Assembly (NCBI RefSeq): GCF_900108245.1
Contig: NZ_FNUY01000003.1
Span: 434,001 to 498,000, forward strand
From: Allobosea lathyri
GTDB lineage: Bacteria; Pseudomonadota; Alphaproteobacteria; Rhizobiales; Beijerinckiaceae
Length of the DNA stretch: 64,000 nt
Direction of reading: 5' to 3'
Below the pieces are notes generated by a model. The model searched no databases, was not told the DNA's origin, and saw only the letters and a list, made by a program, of their open reading frames with translations. Below are positions 35,108 to 44,387 of this stretch, piece by piece. Both the position numbers and the translations under genes were made by a program. Numbering within the stretch: the first letter of the stretch is position 1; each line of letters begins with the position of its first letter.

Positions 35108-36860
35108 TGGCGCCGAAAGTCCCGCAGACGCCGCCGGCCGCGTCGCGCTTGAACGGATGTTCGCATGCCTCGACGAAGGGAGAAGCTTTCGTCTGGAAGC
35201 GGGCGCCGGAGCGGGTAAAACCTATTCGCTCGACAAGGCGCTTCGCCGCCTCATCGACCGGCGCGGCAAAGAGCTACTGCGCCAGCGCCAGCAGGTTGGC
35301 TGCATCACATACACTAACGTCGCCAAGGACGAGATAATCTCGCGTGTCGAAGCTCATCCGGCGGTCCGGCCTGAGACCGTCCATGGCTTTTGCTGGTCGA
35401 TCCTGCAGGATTTCCAGACGACGCTGCGTAAGCTCGTGCCCGAGTTGCCCGGTTGGGCCGAGAGGCTGGAGCCGGCTGGCGGCATTGGTGCTCGGCGGGT
35501 GCATTATGAGCTTGGCTATCCGAGTGTCGGGGAAGAGCAGATCACGATCCGGCACGAGGATGTGCTGGCGTTGATGATTCAGGCCATGGCGCTTCCCAAG
35601 TTTCGCGCGGTGTTGACCGCGCGCTATCCGGTGCTGCTGATTGACGAATATCAGGACACCGACGCATCGTTTGTCGATGCGCTTAAGGCCTGGTTTCTCG
35701 ATCGCGGCGAAGGGCCATTAATCGGGCTTTTCGGCGACCATTGGCAGAAGATCTATGGCGATGGGTGCGGCTCGGTGGAGCACGCCGCGCTTGCGGTGAT
35801 CGAGAAGAACGCAAACTTCCGATCGGCGGACCCGATCGTGCAGATGCTAAACCGTATGCGCCCCGATCTGCCGCAGATGGTGAGCGACCCTGACGCGCCT
35901 GGCGAAGCGCGCGTCTTCCACACCAATGCCTGGCCGGGCGTGAGGCGTACTGGACAGGGCGGCGGCCATTGGACCGGCGACACCAGTGCCGATGCGGCCA
36001 GAGCATATTTCAGTCACATCAAGGAACGGCTCGGCGGCGAAGGCTGGGATTTCGCAGTCGGGAAGACCAAGATACTCATGCTCAGCCACAGCGTGCTGGC
36101 TCGCGAACAAGGTTACGCGAGTATCCCGCCGATCTACGGTCAGTTCAACGACCCTTGGCTGAAGAAAGATGATCCTCATATCAAGTTCCTGACCGACCAA
36201 CTCGAACCGGCCTGCGCGGCGTTCGAAGCGCAGCGTTACGGCGATATGTTCGAGTGCTTCGGCACAGGCATGCCGCGCATTCGCAAGCACCTGGACAAGG
36301 TCGCATGGGCTGATGCGATGGCGGCGTTGATCGCGCTACGGCTCGCCGGATCGATCGGCGAGGTGATCGATTTCATCGCTGCGCAGCCGCACATGCGGCT
36401 TCCCGAAGCGGTGGAGGAACGCGAGAGAAGGCTAGTGGAAACGGGGCCTGAGCTCGTCGAGGGAGAATCGCGGCGTGTCACTCAGCTACGCAAGCTGCGG
36501 GCTGTCCCGTACTTGGAGGTTATAGCGCTCGACCGCTTCATTGATGGCCATACGCCATTTGCAACCAAGCATGGTGTGAAGGGCGCCGAGTTTGAAAATG
36601 TGCTCGTGATCGTCGGCAGGGGCTGGAACAAGTATAATTTTGTTCAGATGCTCGAATGGATCGACGCCGGTCCGCCGGCCGACAAGCTGGAATTTTTCGA
36701 GAATAATCGAAACCTTTTCTACGTCGCTTGTTCCCGGCCCAAGGCCCGCCTGGCGCTGCTCTTCACTCAGCTCTTGACCGCAAACGCTATGGCCAAGCTG
36801 ACGAGTTGGTTCGGCGCGGCGAATGTCGTCACACTGCCCGGCCAGCCTGCTGAGGCATAG
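35100..36860 (+). CDS. gajB: UvrD/PcrA-like helicase, Gabija GajB-like
   Basis: 586 residues from ATG 35100 (an in-frame start at 35079 is possible). Superfamily 1 motifs: Walker A GAGAGKT (35-41), motif II LLIDEYQDTDASF (D182-E183), QKIYG with FRSADPIVQMLN, motif V HGVKGAEFENVLVIVG and motif VI LFYVACSRPKARL. The ATGGCTGA overlap with the upstream OLD nuclease gene shows co-translation. In Gabija, GajB is thought to sense or process DNA ends and activate GajA. Confidence 0.85.
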   Translation: MADGAESPADAAGRVALERMFACLDEGRSFRLEAGAGAGKTYSLDKALRRLIDRRGKELLRQRQQVGCITYTNVAKDEIISRVEAHPAVRPETVHGFCWSILQDFQTTLRKLVPELPGWAERLEPAGGIGARRVHYELGYPSVGEEQITIRHEDVLALMIQAMALPKFRAVLTARYPVLLIDEYQDTDASFVDALKAWFLDRGEGPLIGLFGDHWQKIYGDGCGSVEHAALAVIEKNANFRSADPIVQMLNRMRPDLPQMVSDPDAPGEARVFHTNAWPGVRRTGQGGGHWTGDTSADAARAYFSHIKERLGGEGWDFAVGKTKILMLSHSVLAREQGYASIPPIYGQFNDPWLKKDDPHIKFLTDQLEPACAAFEAQRYGDMFECFGTGMPRIRKHLDKVAWADAMAALIALRLAGSIGEVIDFIAAQPHMRLPEAVEERERRLVETGPELVEGESRRVTQLRKLRAVPYLEVIALDRFIDGHTPFATKHGVKGAEFENVLVIVGRGWNKYNFVQMLEWIDAGPPADKLEFFENNRNLFYVACSRPKARLALLFTQLLTANAMAKLTSWFGAANVVTLPGQPAEA

Positions 36861-37072
36861 GCGTGATCATAGATGGAGGGCGCCGGTCTTCCAACGTTAG
36901 CCGGAATGCGGAGGGTTAGGTCGGAGCGGCACGCGGAGATAGAACGGCGATCCCGCAGGGAGGCGCTATCCTGTTGAATTTAAGTCGCTCAGTCTCGCGG
37001 AAAGTCAGCTTGCCGATTGCGCTTCAGTGCTAAGGGTCAGCTTGGGAAATATGGAGGGGGAAACTTAAGAAC
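36861..37072 (+). promoter_or_regulatory. spacer between the two defence pairs
   Basis: 212 bases without a gene, enough for a separate promoter for the second pair. A GGAGGGGG box lies about 14 bases before GTG 37073, somewhat distant for a ribosome site but the only candidate. Confidence 0.4.
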
Positions 37073-37987
37073 GTGATTCGGTTTCGTCGTCTGACGCCTG
37101 TTCCTCTCAATTCCTGGTTGGTCGATCAAGGCATTTCCCATACGCATCAACGCTACCGGCTACGGGTTTGGCGAGAAGTTCACGGTGCCCTTGGCCCATT
37201 GCGTGATGAACTGATCGCCTATGTTCAGGAAGCGTTGGACGATGCCCGGCGTCGGATACGATCGGGCTTCCAGGACGATCTGTCGCCCTTCAATGATCCG
37301 GCGCATGACCCTGCCGCACATTATCCTGCGATGCTCAATCGCATATCGCTTCAAGGGTATCTTGGGGAAACGCTTGGCGTGCTCGCGGTGGAGCACTTCG
37401 GAGCGATCGGACACGCCGATTGGATGGTTCCAGCGCTCCTCTTCCGCTTTCACGATCAGGAATTCCAGCATCTGGACCTGATCAACGAACGCCTTCTGGC
37501 GGGTGAAGCGCACGATCCAGATGCCGAAAAAGAGAAGCGGCCAGGTCGAACAGGCGATGATGGACTGGCGTTCCGAGTGGACGCCAATGGCGTGATCACC
37601 GACATTTTGACGCTCGAAGCTAAATGCCTCACGGTCAGCAATACCGGCATCATGAAAGACGCCCACGAAAAGCTTATGGTCGGCGGGAACCGACCCAGCG
37701 GCGTGCGCGAACTGATCAATCTCCTAACGGAATACGACACGCCCGAAGCTGAAGCATGGCAACAGGCGCTGCTTCAATTCTACAGGGACGGTTTCCGCAC
37801 GGCAGCTCGCCACGATGGGCTCGCTTATGCTGTCGGTCATTCTCCCAAACAGCCCGCTGACCGGATCGCCTGGCTTCCTCCCGAAGCGCCTCACCCGGCC
37901 TATACGATACAGCGCAACCTTGAAGCGATGGAGTTTCAGTTCGAGAATTTAGATGCCGTAGTCGACATATTGTATCGGGGTGCTTGA
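37073..37987 (+). CDS. hamA: HamA-like DUF1837 nuclease (Hachiman-type)
   Basis: 304 residues. A PD-(D/E)xK-like constellation is visible: Glu99 in LQGYLGETLGVLAVEHFG, the Asp pair in TGDDGLAF (D162/D163) and LEAK with Glu182 and Lys184. That pattern and the helicase partner match HamA/AbpA (DUF1837), the effector of Hachiman/AbpAB anti-phage systems. GTG 37073 is the first possible start after an in-frame stop. One base separates its stop from the helicase start (TGAGATG). The assignment comes from recognition of motifs and context, not alignment. Confidence 0.75.
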   Translation: MIRFRRLTPVPLNSWLVDQGISHTHQRYRLRVWREVHGALGPLRDELIAYVQEALDDARRRIRSGFQDDLSPFNDPAHDPAAHYPAMLNRISLQGYLGETLGVLAVEHFGAIGHADWMVPALLFRFHDQEFQHLDLINERLLAGEAHDPDAEKEKRPGRTGDDGLAFRVDANGVITDILTLEAKCLTVSNTGIMKDAHEKLMVGGNRPSGVRELINLLTEYDTPEAEAWQQALLQFYRDGFRTAARHDGLAYAVGHSPKQPADRIAWLPPEAPHPAYTIQRNLEAMEFQFENLDAVVDILYRGA

Positions 37988-37988
37988 G

Positions 37989-40900
37989 ATGGCGAACGCA
38001 GCTACTATCGCCATCGCCCGCGAAATTCGGGAGAATTTGGCAGGCCAAGCCCTAACGGCACGCCAAGCCAAACTCTACAGTCAGCGGCTACGCCGCGACA
38101 TGGGCCGTGATGGTTTGGCGAGTTTCGGTGCGGGAGACATCGCCGGTTATCTCGAAGAAGCGATGTTGCTGCTGGAAAGTGGCTGGTTGGAGCGAAGCGC
38201 CGACATTACCTCGCCGTGGCGCACCTCGATTAAGCGCGCGGCAGAGATCATCGAATGGCTTTCGCAATCGCAGCTAAAGCCGCCGGGTGCCCCACTGCAT
38301 CTGTTGGCTGCCGCAGCCTATCAGTTGGCCGATTATCCGGCGATGGCGCTGGGACTTTTACGACGGCTACCGGAGGGGGAGCCGCTTTCGGAGCTTCTCC
38401 GCCAGTTCCTTCGGGCGGACTTCCCGGCTGCTTTCCAAGCGGCGCAGACGTTCTGGAGCAACTATCGCGGGCTGCGGACCGATGGTCGCATCGATCCCAA
38501 TGACCTCGAAGTCGCTGCCGTCCAGCATACCGTCATGTGCGTCGGGACGATCTGCGCGTTTCTTAGAACGGGCGGGGATGCCCCCGTCGAGCGCGCGGTG
38601 GTCAAGCTGGAAGCCCTCGCTTTAGGATTCCTGCATAGCCGTGATCCCTATTCCTATCTACTGGCGCGGCTGACGGCTGCCAGCGCGCGGCGTTTTATCG
38701 AAACCTGCCTTTGGCCGCAGATCGATAAACTCCGCCTCACGTCCAGCGGCCCAGCCGGCGACGCTCTCACTCAGTTTGCGCGCTCGGCGTTTGCCAACAA
38801 ACGGGCGCTTGTCTGGCCGGCGCAGGCGGCTGGCATCGCGAAGCTGCGCGACAACAGCTCGTTCGTGCTGTGTACGCCAACTGGCTCAGGGAAAACCACG
38901 GTCGCTACCCTTGGTGCGGTCCAGGGTCTGTTCGCTGATCCCCCGGCCGGAGGCGCTGCCGGCAATCTTGTGCTCTACCTCGTGCCGTCCCGCGCGCTCG
39001 CGGCGGAGGTGGAGGGCCGTCTCGCCGAGGATCTTCGTGGGATCGCAGCGGCCCCGGTTGTCGTCACGGGCCTGTATGGAGGCGTCGATTGGGGGCCGAC
39101 CGACGCCTGGATTCAAACCGATCAGCCGACTGTGGTGATCTGCACGTTCGAGAAGGCCGATGCGCTCCTGCGTTATCTGGGCGTTCTGTTCCTCAGCCGG
39201 GTTCGCACGGTCATCATTGATGAAGCCCATATGGTGGAGCAGGACGAAGCCCGGCTGACCGGACTGGGTGACGGGACATCGCGCGCCTTCCGGCTCGAGC
39301 AGCTCGGCACACGCCTGATGCGCGCACGGGAAGAGCACGACTTCCGTATTGTCGCGCTGTCTGCGGTCGCGGCACGGGCAGCGCCAGCGTTGGCCCGTTG
39401 GGTCTCCGATGCGCCCGACGCGATACCCACAAGTTCGTCCTATCGCAGTACACGGCAGATGCTCGGCCGTCTCGAAGTACGCCCAACCGGCCAGTTCGCG
39501 ATCCGTTACAGCCTGATGGATGGGCACTCGCTGAAGTTTGACGACGAGCGGCGAGATGACTCGCCGTTCGTACCCGATCCATTCCCCGCTGTTCCGGGGG
39601 GTATCAATCCGGAAGATGGACCCGAGGTTCGGATGCGCGCGCCGACGCTATGGGCCGCGCTCAACCTGGCGGCAAAACGGCCGGACGGCTCAACGCCTTC
39701 GGTCCTGATTTCGCTCACACAGAATATCGACACCTTTGCCGCGACGTGCGCCGACCTCTTGGACAAATGGCAGGATATCGCACTTCCTGATTATTGGTCG
39801 ATTGAGGAGGGCAACGAGATTTGGGCGCGCTGCCTGGCGACAGCCATCGACTATTTTACAGAGGATTCTGTCGAGTATCGGCTGCTAGCACGCGGCATCG
39901 TGGTGCATCACGGCAAAATGCCGGGCCTCCTCGCCCGACGCCTGAAGACCGTTATTGATCGTGGCTATGTCCGAGTCATCATCGCTACTTCGACGCTTTC
40001 GGAAGGGGTCAACATTCCGGTCAATTTCCTGCTGATCCCAAGCGTCTTCAGAAGTAATGCCGAGTTGCCGCTGCAGGAGTTCAGCAATCTGATCGGACGC
40101 GCGGGACGCCCAGGTGTCGCAACAGAAGGCAGTGCGCTCGTGGTCCTGCCGGAACGCACCTACGAGACGCGGTTCGGGCGGATCGTACCAACCTATAACC
40201 GGCAGTGGAACGGATACGAAAGCCTGGTGACCCGACTTGAGGCTGCGACCGCGGCCGTGGGCGATCTGATTCCGGACGATCAGGCATCGAGCCCGCTTGG
40301 CCACCTGCTGCGCGAATTGGAGCGCGCATGGAAAGCGGTGGTAGGAGGGGGAACCGAGGCCGAATTCATCGCTTGGCTTGAGCAAACGGCCGTCACGGAG
40401 CAGGCTTCATACCCGCCAGCCAGCCATGATTATCTTGATTCATTGGACGCATTCCTGATCGCGGCGATCCAGGAGGTCGAGGAACTCAAGGATATCGAAC
40501 TCGACCCTGCCCAGCTTGAGGCAGAGTTGGCGAAGATTTGGCGACGAACCTATGCGCATGCGGCTTCGCATGGTGAGGCGCATCTGGCGACGATCTGGCT
40601 GGCGCGTGGCAGGGCGATCAAGGCCCAGTATCCCGATGCCGACCAGCGCCGGCGTTTATATAAGACGAGCCTGACACCCCGATCTGCGAAGCTGTTGCTG
40701 GATCGCGCGGAGGCGATCCGCGTGAAGCTTTCGGAGGGGCGCGATTATGTGAAGTGGCCCGCCGAAGAGCAGTTCACCTTTATCCGCGACGTGTTGGCAT
40801 TTCTATCTGAAATTCCGGTGTTTGCGATAGAAACGAAACTCGGTCGGAAGAAGAGTTTCGATGACTGGCCGATGTTGCTTCGTTGGTGGCTGGCTAAATC

Positions 40901-41552
40901 GACGCTGGCGCGACAACCTCGCCCGAACGAGGTCACGAACTGGTACGCCTTTGTGGCGAACAACTTCATCTATCGCGGAACTTGGGGGCTCGGCAGCGTC
41001 ATCGGCCTGCTGCTGGATACCACTGATGACGGACAGCCCATTCGCGCGCTGGAAATCGCCGATTGGCCCCTGAGCGGTTTGCCATGGATTGGCTTCTGGT
41101 TGAAAGAGCTTATCAGTTGGGGCACCCTTGACCCTGTGGCGGCCTTTCTGCTCGCCCGCGGCGATGCAGTTGATCGGCCACAGGCCGAGTTGGATGCGAA
41201 AGCCTATTACGAAGGCCGTCCGGCGGGTGAAGATGCGAACTCACTTCTCGACCCCCGCACGATCCGTGCATGGGTAGAAGAGAGGCAGCCGGCGCGCGCA
41301 GCGCGTATAGGCACCGCAACGATAGCGATCGAAGTGGAATGCGTTCGTCCCGCCGATGCGTATCGGCAGCAGCGACTGGTCGTATTACCGCTTGCGGAGG
41401 TGGACGCGATTGTCTGGTTTGACCCTGCCGGTTATGAGGTAGCGCGAAGCGTAAAGCCAGGTGACTGGCCCGAGAAACCCGCCCTGTTCCAATTTGAGCT
41501 TCTGGTGGCCGTATCCTTCGTCATCGGCGAGCTGTATCTCCCCCACCGTTGA
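37989..41552 (+). CDS. hamB: large DEAH/Ski2-like helicase, Hachiman HamB-like
   Basis: 1187 residues. An N-terminal helical region of about 290 residues precedes the helicase core. Motif I TPTGSGKTT (about 296-304), motif II IIDEAHMVE (D411-H414), motif III ALSAVAARA, motif V ATSTLSEGVNIPV and motif VI SNLIGRAGRPG (about 700-710). The core resembles Ski2/Brr2-type helicases, as in HamB. The C-terminal 450 residues are of unknown fold. It is at the large end for HamB. ATG 37989 follows the HamA stop by one base; a GTG at 37980 would overlap it. A fused sensing role for the N- and C-terminal parts is inference. Confidence 0.78.
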   Translation: MANAATIAIAREIRENLAGQALTARQAKLYSQRLRRDMGRDGLASFGAGDIAGYLEEAMLLLESGWLERSADITSPWRTSIKRAAEIIEWLSQSQLKPPGAPLHLLAAAAYQLADYPAMALGLLRRLPEGEPLSELLRQFLRADFPAAFQAAQTFWSNYRGLRTDGRIDPNDLEVAAVQHTVMCVGTICAFLRTGGDAPVERAVVKLEALALGFLHSRDPYSYLLARLTAASARRFIETCLWPQIDKLRLTSSGPAGDALTQFARSAFANKRALVWPAQAAGIAKLRDNSSFVLCTPTGSGKTTVATLGAVQGLFADPPAGGAAGNLVLYLVPSRALAAEVEGRLAEDLRGIAAAPVVVTGLYGGVDWGPTDAWIQTDQPTVVICTFEKADALLRYLGVLFLSRVRTVIIDEAHMVEQDEARLTGLGDGTSRAFRLEQLGTRLMRAREEHDFRIVALSAVAARAAPALARWVSDAPDAIPTSSSYRSTRQMLGRLEVRPTGQFAIRYSLMDGHSLKFDDERRDDSPFVPDPFPAVPGGINPEDGPEVRMRAPTLWAALNLAAKRPDGSTPSVLISLTQNIDTFAATCADLLDKWQDIALPDYWSIEEGNEIWARCLATAIDYFTEDSVEYRLLARGIVVHHGKMPGLLARRLKTVIDRGYVRVIIATSTLSEGVNIPVNFLLIPSVFRSNAELPLQEFSNLIGRAGRPGVATEGSALVVLPERTYETRFGRIVPTYNRQWNGYESLVTRLEAATAAVGDLIPDDQASSPLGHLLRELERAWKAVVGGGTEAEFIAWLEQTAVTEQASYPPASHDYLDSLDAFLIAAIQEVEELKDIELDPAQLEAELAKIWRRTYAHAASHGEAHLATIWLARGRAIKAQYPDADQRRRLYKTSLTPRSAKLLLDRAEAIRVKLSEGRDYVKWPAEEQFTFIRDVLAFLSEIPVFAIETKLGRKKSFDDWPMLLRWWLAKSTLARQPRPNEVTNWYAFVANNFIYRGTWGLGSVIGLLLDTTDDGQPIRALEIADWPLSGLPWIGFWLKELISWGTLDPVAAFLLARGDAVDRPQAELDAKAYYEGRPAGEDANSLLDPRTIRAWVEERQPARAARIGTATIAIEVECVRPADAYRQQRLVVLPLAEVDAIVWFDPAGYEVARSVKPGDWPEKPALFQFELLVAVSFVIGELYLPHR

Positions 41553-41555
41553 TCC

Positions 41556-41775
41556 CTCTGCTTCCTGACGCAGCAGCCAGGGATTGAATGCGTGTAGTCC
41601 ATGTCGAAGTTCAGCGCCCGGAGCGCGCGGCCTACAAATAGAGTTCCCAAACGCGTGCGCTGTAGCCGCTGGTTAGGAAATCTCGGACGAGGTTGCCGTC
41701 AAGGTCGGGAACCCATCGGGAGACCTCTTCGAGCAAGGTGCGCGCCGCGCCCTGATTGAAGCCGTCGCGCAGCAT
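41556..41775 (-). pseudogene. truncated, frameshifted remnant of an element gene
   Basis: ATG 41775, 9 bases after the antitoxin stop, opens a 47-codon frame (MLRDGFNQGAART..., DGNLVRDFLTSGYSARVWELYL) that ends at 41632. A neighbouring frame continues plausibly as RALNFDMDYTHSIPG. I recall similar GYxARxWELYLFAAL segments from large hypothetical proteins of mobile elements, sometimes called glycosaminoglycan attachment-site proteins; this is memory, not a search. All resemblance stops where the helicase gene ends, so the gene was probably cut when the defence cassette arrived. Confidence 0.5.
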
Positions 41776-41784
41776 GCGCCTCGG

Positions 41785-42162
41785 TCATTGGCCGTTAGGC
41801 GTCCTGCGCCGCCGCGCCACTGGGGGCACCCGGGGCACATAGTCGGCCGCTGTGTCGCCAAGATGATGGAGTGTGAAGGCCGGGCGGGCCGGGAGCTTTA
41901 CGATCAGTTCCAGCTGTCCACCAATCGCCTCAATGTAGCTGCGGAGTGTGGAGAGGTACATGTCCGCCTGGCTCTCGATCTTTGAAACGGACGGCTGCTT
42001 AATATTGAGCGCGGTCGCGATGTCGGCCTGAGCCTTGCCGGCGATCAGGCGCAGCTCGCGCAAGCCCTCGACTTCCTCCTTCAGTACCTGGTAGCGGGCC
42101 TCGATCGCCGCCTGCTCCTCCGCGGGTAGTTCGGCAATGATTTCGTCGATGGTCCTGCCCAT
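41785..42162 (-). CDS. HigA-like antitoxin with XRE helix-turn-helix
   Basis: 125 residues. A Cro/C1-type helix-turn-helix is clear (GLRELRLIAGKAQADIATALN, IKQPSVSKIESQADMYLSTL). The start is one base after the toxin stop. A toxin gene placed before an XRE antitoxin is the HigBA order. The pair probably stabilises the element and autoregulates through this protein. Confidence 0.85.
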   Translation of the reverse strand: MGRTIDEIIAELPAEEQAAIEARYQVLKEEVEGLRELRLIAGKAQADIATALNIKQPSVSKIESQADMYLSTLRSYIEAIGGQLELIVKLPARPAFTLHHLGDTAADYVPRVPPVARRRRTPNGQ

Positions 42163-42163
42163 C

Positions 42164-42532
42164 TCACTTTCCCTTCTTTGCGGATTTCAGGCTTTCCAGA
42201 TGGTCGGAAAACCGTAAATCCGCTTTTGCGACTAGGCTCTTGTAGAAGCGCTTCTGGCTTCCACCCGACTTGTCGCCGGCCACGAGCACGATCGCGTTTC
42301 TCTCCGGGTCGAAGGCGAAGGCCGCTCGCCATTCGCCATCGGCCGCCTCGAAGCGCAGCTCCTTCATATTGGCGTGTCTGGACCCCTTGAGCGTGTCGGC
42401 GTGAGGCCTGCCAAGCTGCGGGCCGAAATCGGCAAGCAGCTTGGCAGCGGCGAACATTGCGACACGGACGTCACGCTCTAAGGCCAGAACCTCGTCCTCA
42501 AAGGCCGAATGCAATCTGACTTCCCAAGTCAT
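42164..42532 (-). CDS. RelE/HigB-like toxin
   Basis: 122 residues. RelE/ParE-superfamily features: ADTLKGSRHANMKELRF, EWRAAFAFDPERNAIVLVAGDK and GGSQKRFYKSL (the HigB-like phage-derived Gp49 type). Such toxins cleave ribosome-bound mRNA. It is directly followed by its antitoxin. Confidence 0.85.
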   Translation of the reverse strand: MTWEVRLHSAFEDEVLALERDVRVAMFAAAKLLADFGPQLGRPHADTLKGSRHANMKELRFEAADGEWRAAFAFDPERNAIVLVAGDKSGGSQKRFYKSLVAKADLRFSDHLESLKSAKKGK

Positions 42533-42574
42533 ATAGCCTCCAAGCTATGTTAGGTCAATGGGAAGCACGGCGCT

Positions 42575-42994
42575 TCAATGCCCGCCCTCCGAGATTCCTG
42601 CAGCACGAAGAAGGTCGCCGAGGTTTGTCTGACCGGTCCGGCAGCGTGCGATGACCCGATCGAACGATATGACGCGTCCGCTCCGGCCCCGCTCGGTCGT
42701 GCAGGTAACGGGCCGGCCGAGAACCAGCCGCTCTAGCGCCTTCTTCCCCGCCGATCCGCCGGGCTCATTCAGCTCGGGGGCATTGAAATCGGCAAGTCGA
42801 ACCTCGATCCATTCAGCGGGATTTCCGGTTCGACCGACGCAAAGGCTGTCGCCATCGCCGACGTATCGAACGGCGCCGCTGAATACGATGCCCTCATGGG
42901 AAGGGAGGAGAGATTCGCAGGGATCAGCGTCTGCCGGCGCGGCGAAGCCGGCGGCCATGAGGGCGGCGATGATCAAGACGCTGCGCCAGCTCAC
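42575..42994 (-). CDS. secreted SNase-like thermonuclease homologue
   Basis: 139 residues. Signal peptide about 1-23 (LIIAALMAAGFAAPADA). The SNase-like fold shows VRYVGDGDSLCVG, IEVRLADFNAPELNEPGG and GKKALERLVLGRPVTC; the catalytic Arg/Glu pair is partly recognisable (EVRLADFNAPE). The GTG start overlaps the integrase stop by 4 bases (GTGA), so the nuclease is translated with the integrase. Role unknown; perhaps extracytoplasmic DNA processing. Confidence 0.75.
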   Translation of the reverse strand: MSWRSVLIIAALMAAGFAAPADADPCESLLPSHEGIVFSGAVRYVGDGDSLCVGRTGNPAEWIEVRLADFNAPELNEPGGSAGKKALERLVLGRPVTCTTERGRSGRVISFDRVIARCRTGQTNLGDLLRAAGISEGGH

Positions 42995-44244
42995 GCGGCC
43001 TGCTTCAGCGCACCGCCGTCCTTCTTCTTGGCCAGCAGCGCGCGCACGTATTTATCCCACTTCGCCATGCCGGCCCGCTTCTCGGGCATGTAATTCCAGC
43101 GGTCATAGTTTTTCGAGCTGACGTCCTGAAGTGCGTGGTTCTGGAGACGGTCGCGGATCTCTTTCGAGATCCCGGCCTTGCCGGCGAGGGTTTTGAAGGT
43201 GCGCCGGAGATCCCGGTTTGTCGCGTAGGGGATTACGCCGCGGTCGCGCTGGCGCCAGACGAAGCTATAGAGCGTACCGTGGCTCACCGGCTTGGCGGGG
43301 TCTTTCGCCGAAGGGAAGAACCAGCCGAACTCGTTGGGCTTGATCGACTCGATCAGGTCGGCGGCGAGCGACGGCACTGGGACGGCATGGGGCTGAAGGT
43401 TCTTGGTCTTGGACCAGTCGATGATTCGTTCGGCCGCATCCCATTGATCGATGTGGAAGCGCGCGATCTCCTCCACCCGCTGGCCGGTTAGCATGATGAG
43501 CTGCACGGCACGCAGATAGGAAGGGGTGACAGGCGTGTCGGGGCATTCGAGCCAACGATAGAGCCGCACGAATTCGTCGTCGCTGAGCCAGCGCGTACCC
43601 TGGACCTTAGGTTCAGTCGGGATGCCCGAAGCCGGGTTGAAGGGAATGCGGAACCGGCGAGGCGAAGTGTTGCGATAATCGTTGTCCGACTTCATGCCCC
43701 AGCTAAAAGCGGCGTGGATATAGCACCTGACATGGTCCGCCATTGACCGCGCGCCGCGCTCATAGATCGGTCGGATCAGTTCGACGATTTCTTCGGACTC
43801 GATCTCGCGGGCGAGACGATTTCGTCCCAGCGTGTCGGCGATCTTGTTGAGGCCCTTCTCCGTTTCCTTCCACGACGGCTTGCCGGCGGCCTTTAGCGAC
43901 GCGACATACCCCTCGAAGAGGTCCGCCACAGTGCCAGGTCGCGTGTCATTCGCGATCTTGATGCTGCGACCCTTCTGGATCACGTCGGCGAAGTCGCGCT
44001 TATAGACCTCCCGGGCTTGAGCGAGCGGCATGGACGGATAGGCGCCGATCTTCTTTTTGATGCGCTTGCTGTCGCGCCACTGCTGCGCCATCCAGTCCGC
44101 AGTCACGCGCTTAGGCATGGGCTTGAGCACAAGGACGAGGCGACCGGTCCCGCGCCCTTCGCCATCGGCGAGGTTTTCCTGCTTGCCGCTCACTTCCACG
44201 CGCTTCAGCGCTTGTCGAATGGCGGCATCGGTAAGGCTTGGCAT
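42991..44244 (-). CDS. int: tyrosine recombinase (integrase)
   Basis: 417 residues. N-terminal DUF4102-like region (VLKPMPKRVTADWMAQQW, KKKIGAYPSMPLAQARE), SAM-like core-binding domain, and catalytic domain with Arg in MLTGQRVEEIARFH, the RDLRRTFKT box and the terminal nucleophile Tyr in SSKNYDRWNY. ATG 44244 has GGAGGAGG upstream; the upstream in-frame extension is not conserved-like. It lies at the end of the element next to the interrupted radC, as expected for a site-specific integrase using radC as target. Confidence 0.93.
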   Translation of the reverse strand: MPSLTDAAIRQALKRVEVSGKQENLADGEGRGTGRLVLVLKPMPKRVTADWMAQQWRDSKRIKKKIGAYPSMPLAQAREVYKRDFADVIQKGRSIKIANDTRPGTVADLFEGYVASLKAAGKPSWKETEKGLNKIADTLGRNRLAREIESEEIVELIRPIYERGARSMADHVRCYIHAAFSWGMKSDNDYRNTSPRRFRIPFNPASGIPTEPKVQGTRWLSDDEFVRLYRWLECPDTPVTPSYLRAVQLIMLTGQRVEEIARFHIDQWDAAERIIDWSKTKNLQPHAVPVPSLAADLIESIKPNEFGWFFPSAKDPAKPVSHGTLYSFVWRQRDRGVIPYATNRDLRRTFKTLAGKAGISKEIRDRLQNHALQDVSSKNYDRWNYMPEKRAGMAKWDKYVRALLAKKKDGGALKQAA

Positions 44245-44387
44245 GACATTTCCTCCTCCCGAAACTGGGATCGGTGGAGGAGAAACCGGGAGCGGTAACC
44301 GGGGTCGGAGAGCCTTTTGGTCCCCCTCTAGCCGCCCCCAATATGCCAATATCGCCCCCAGTACGCAAGCCAAAAAACCATTGTGTT

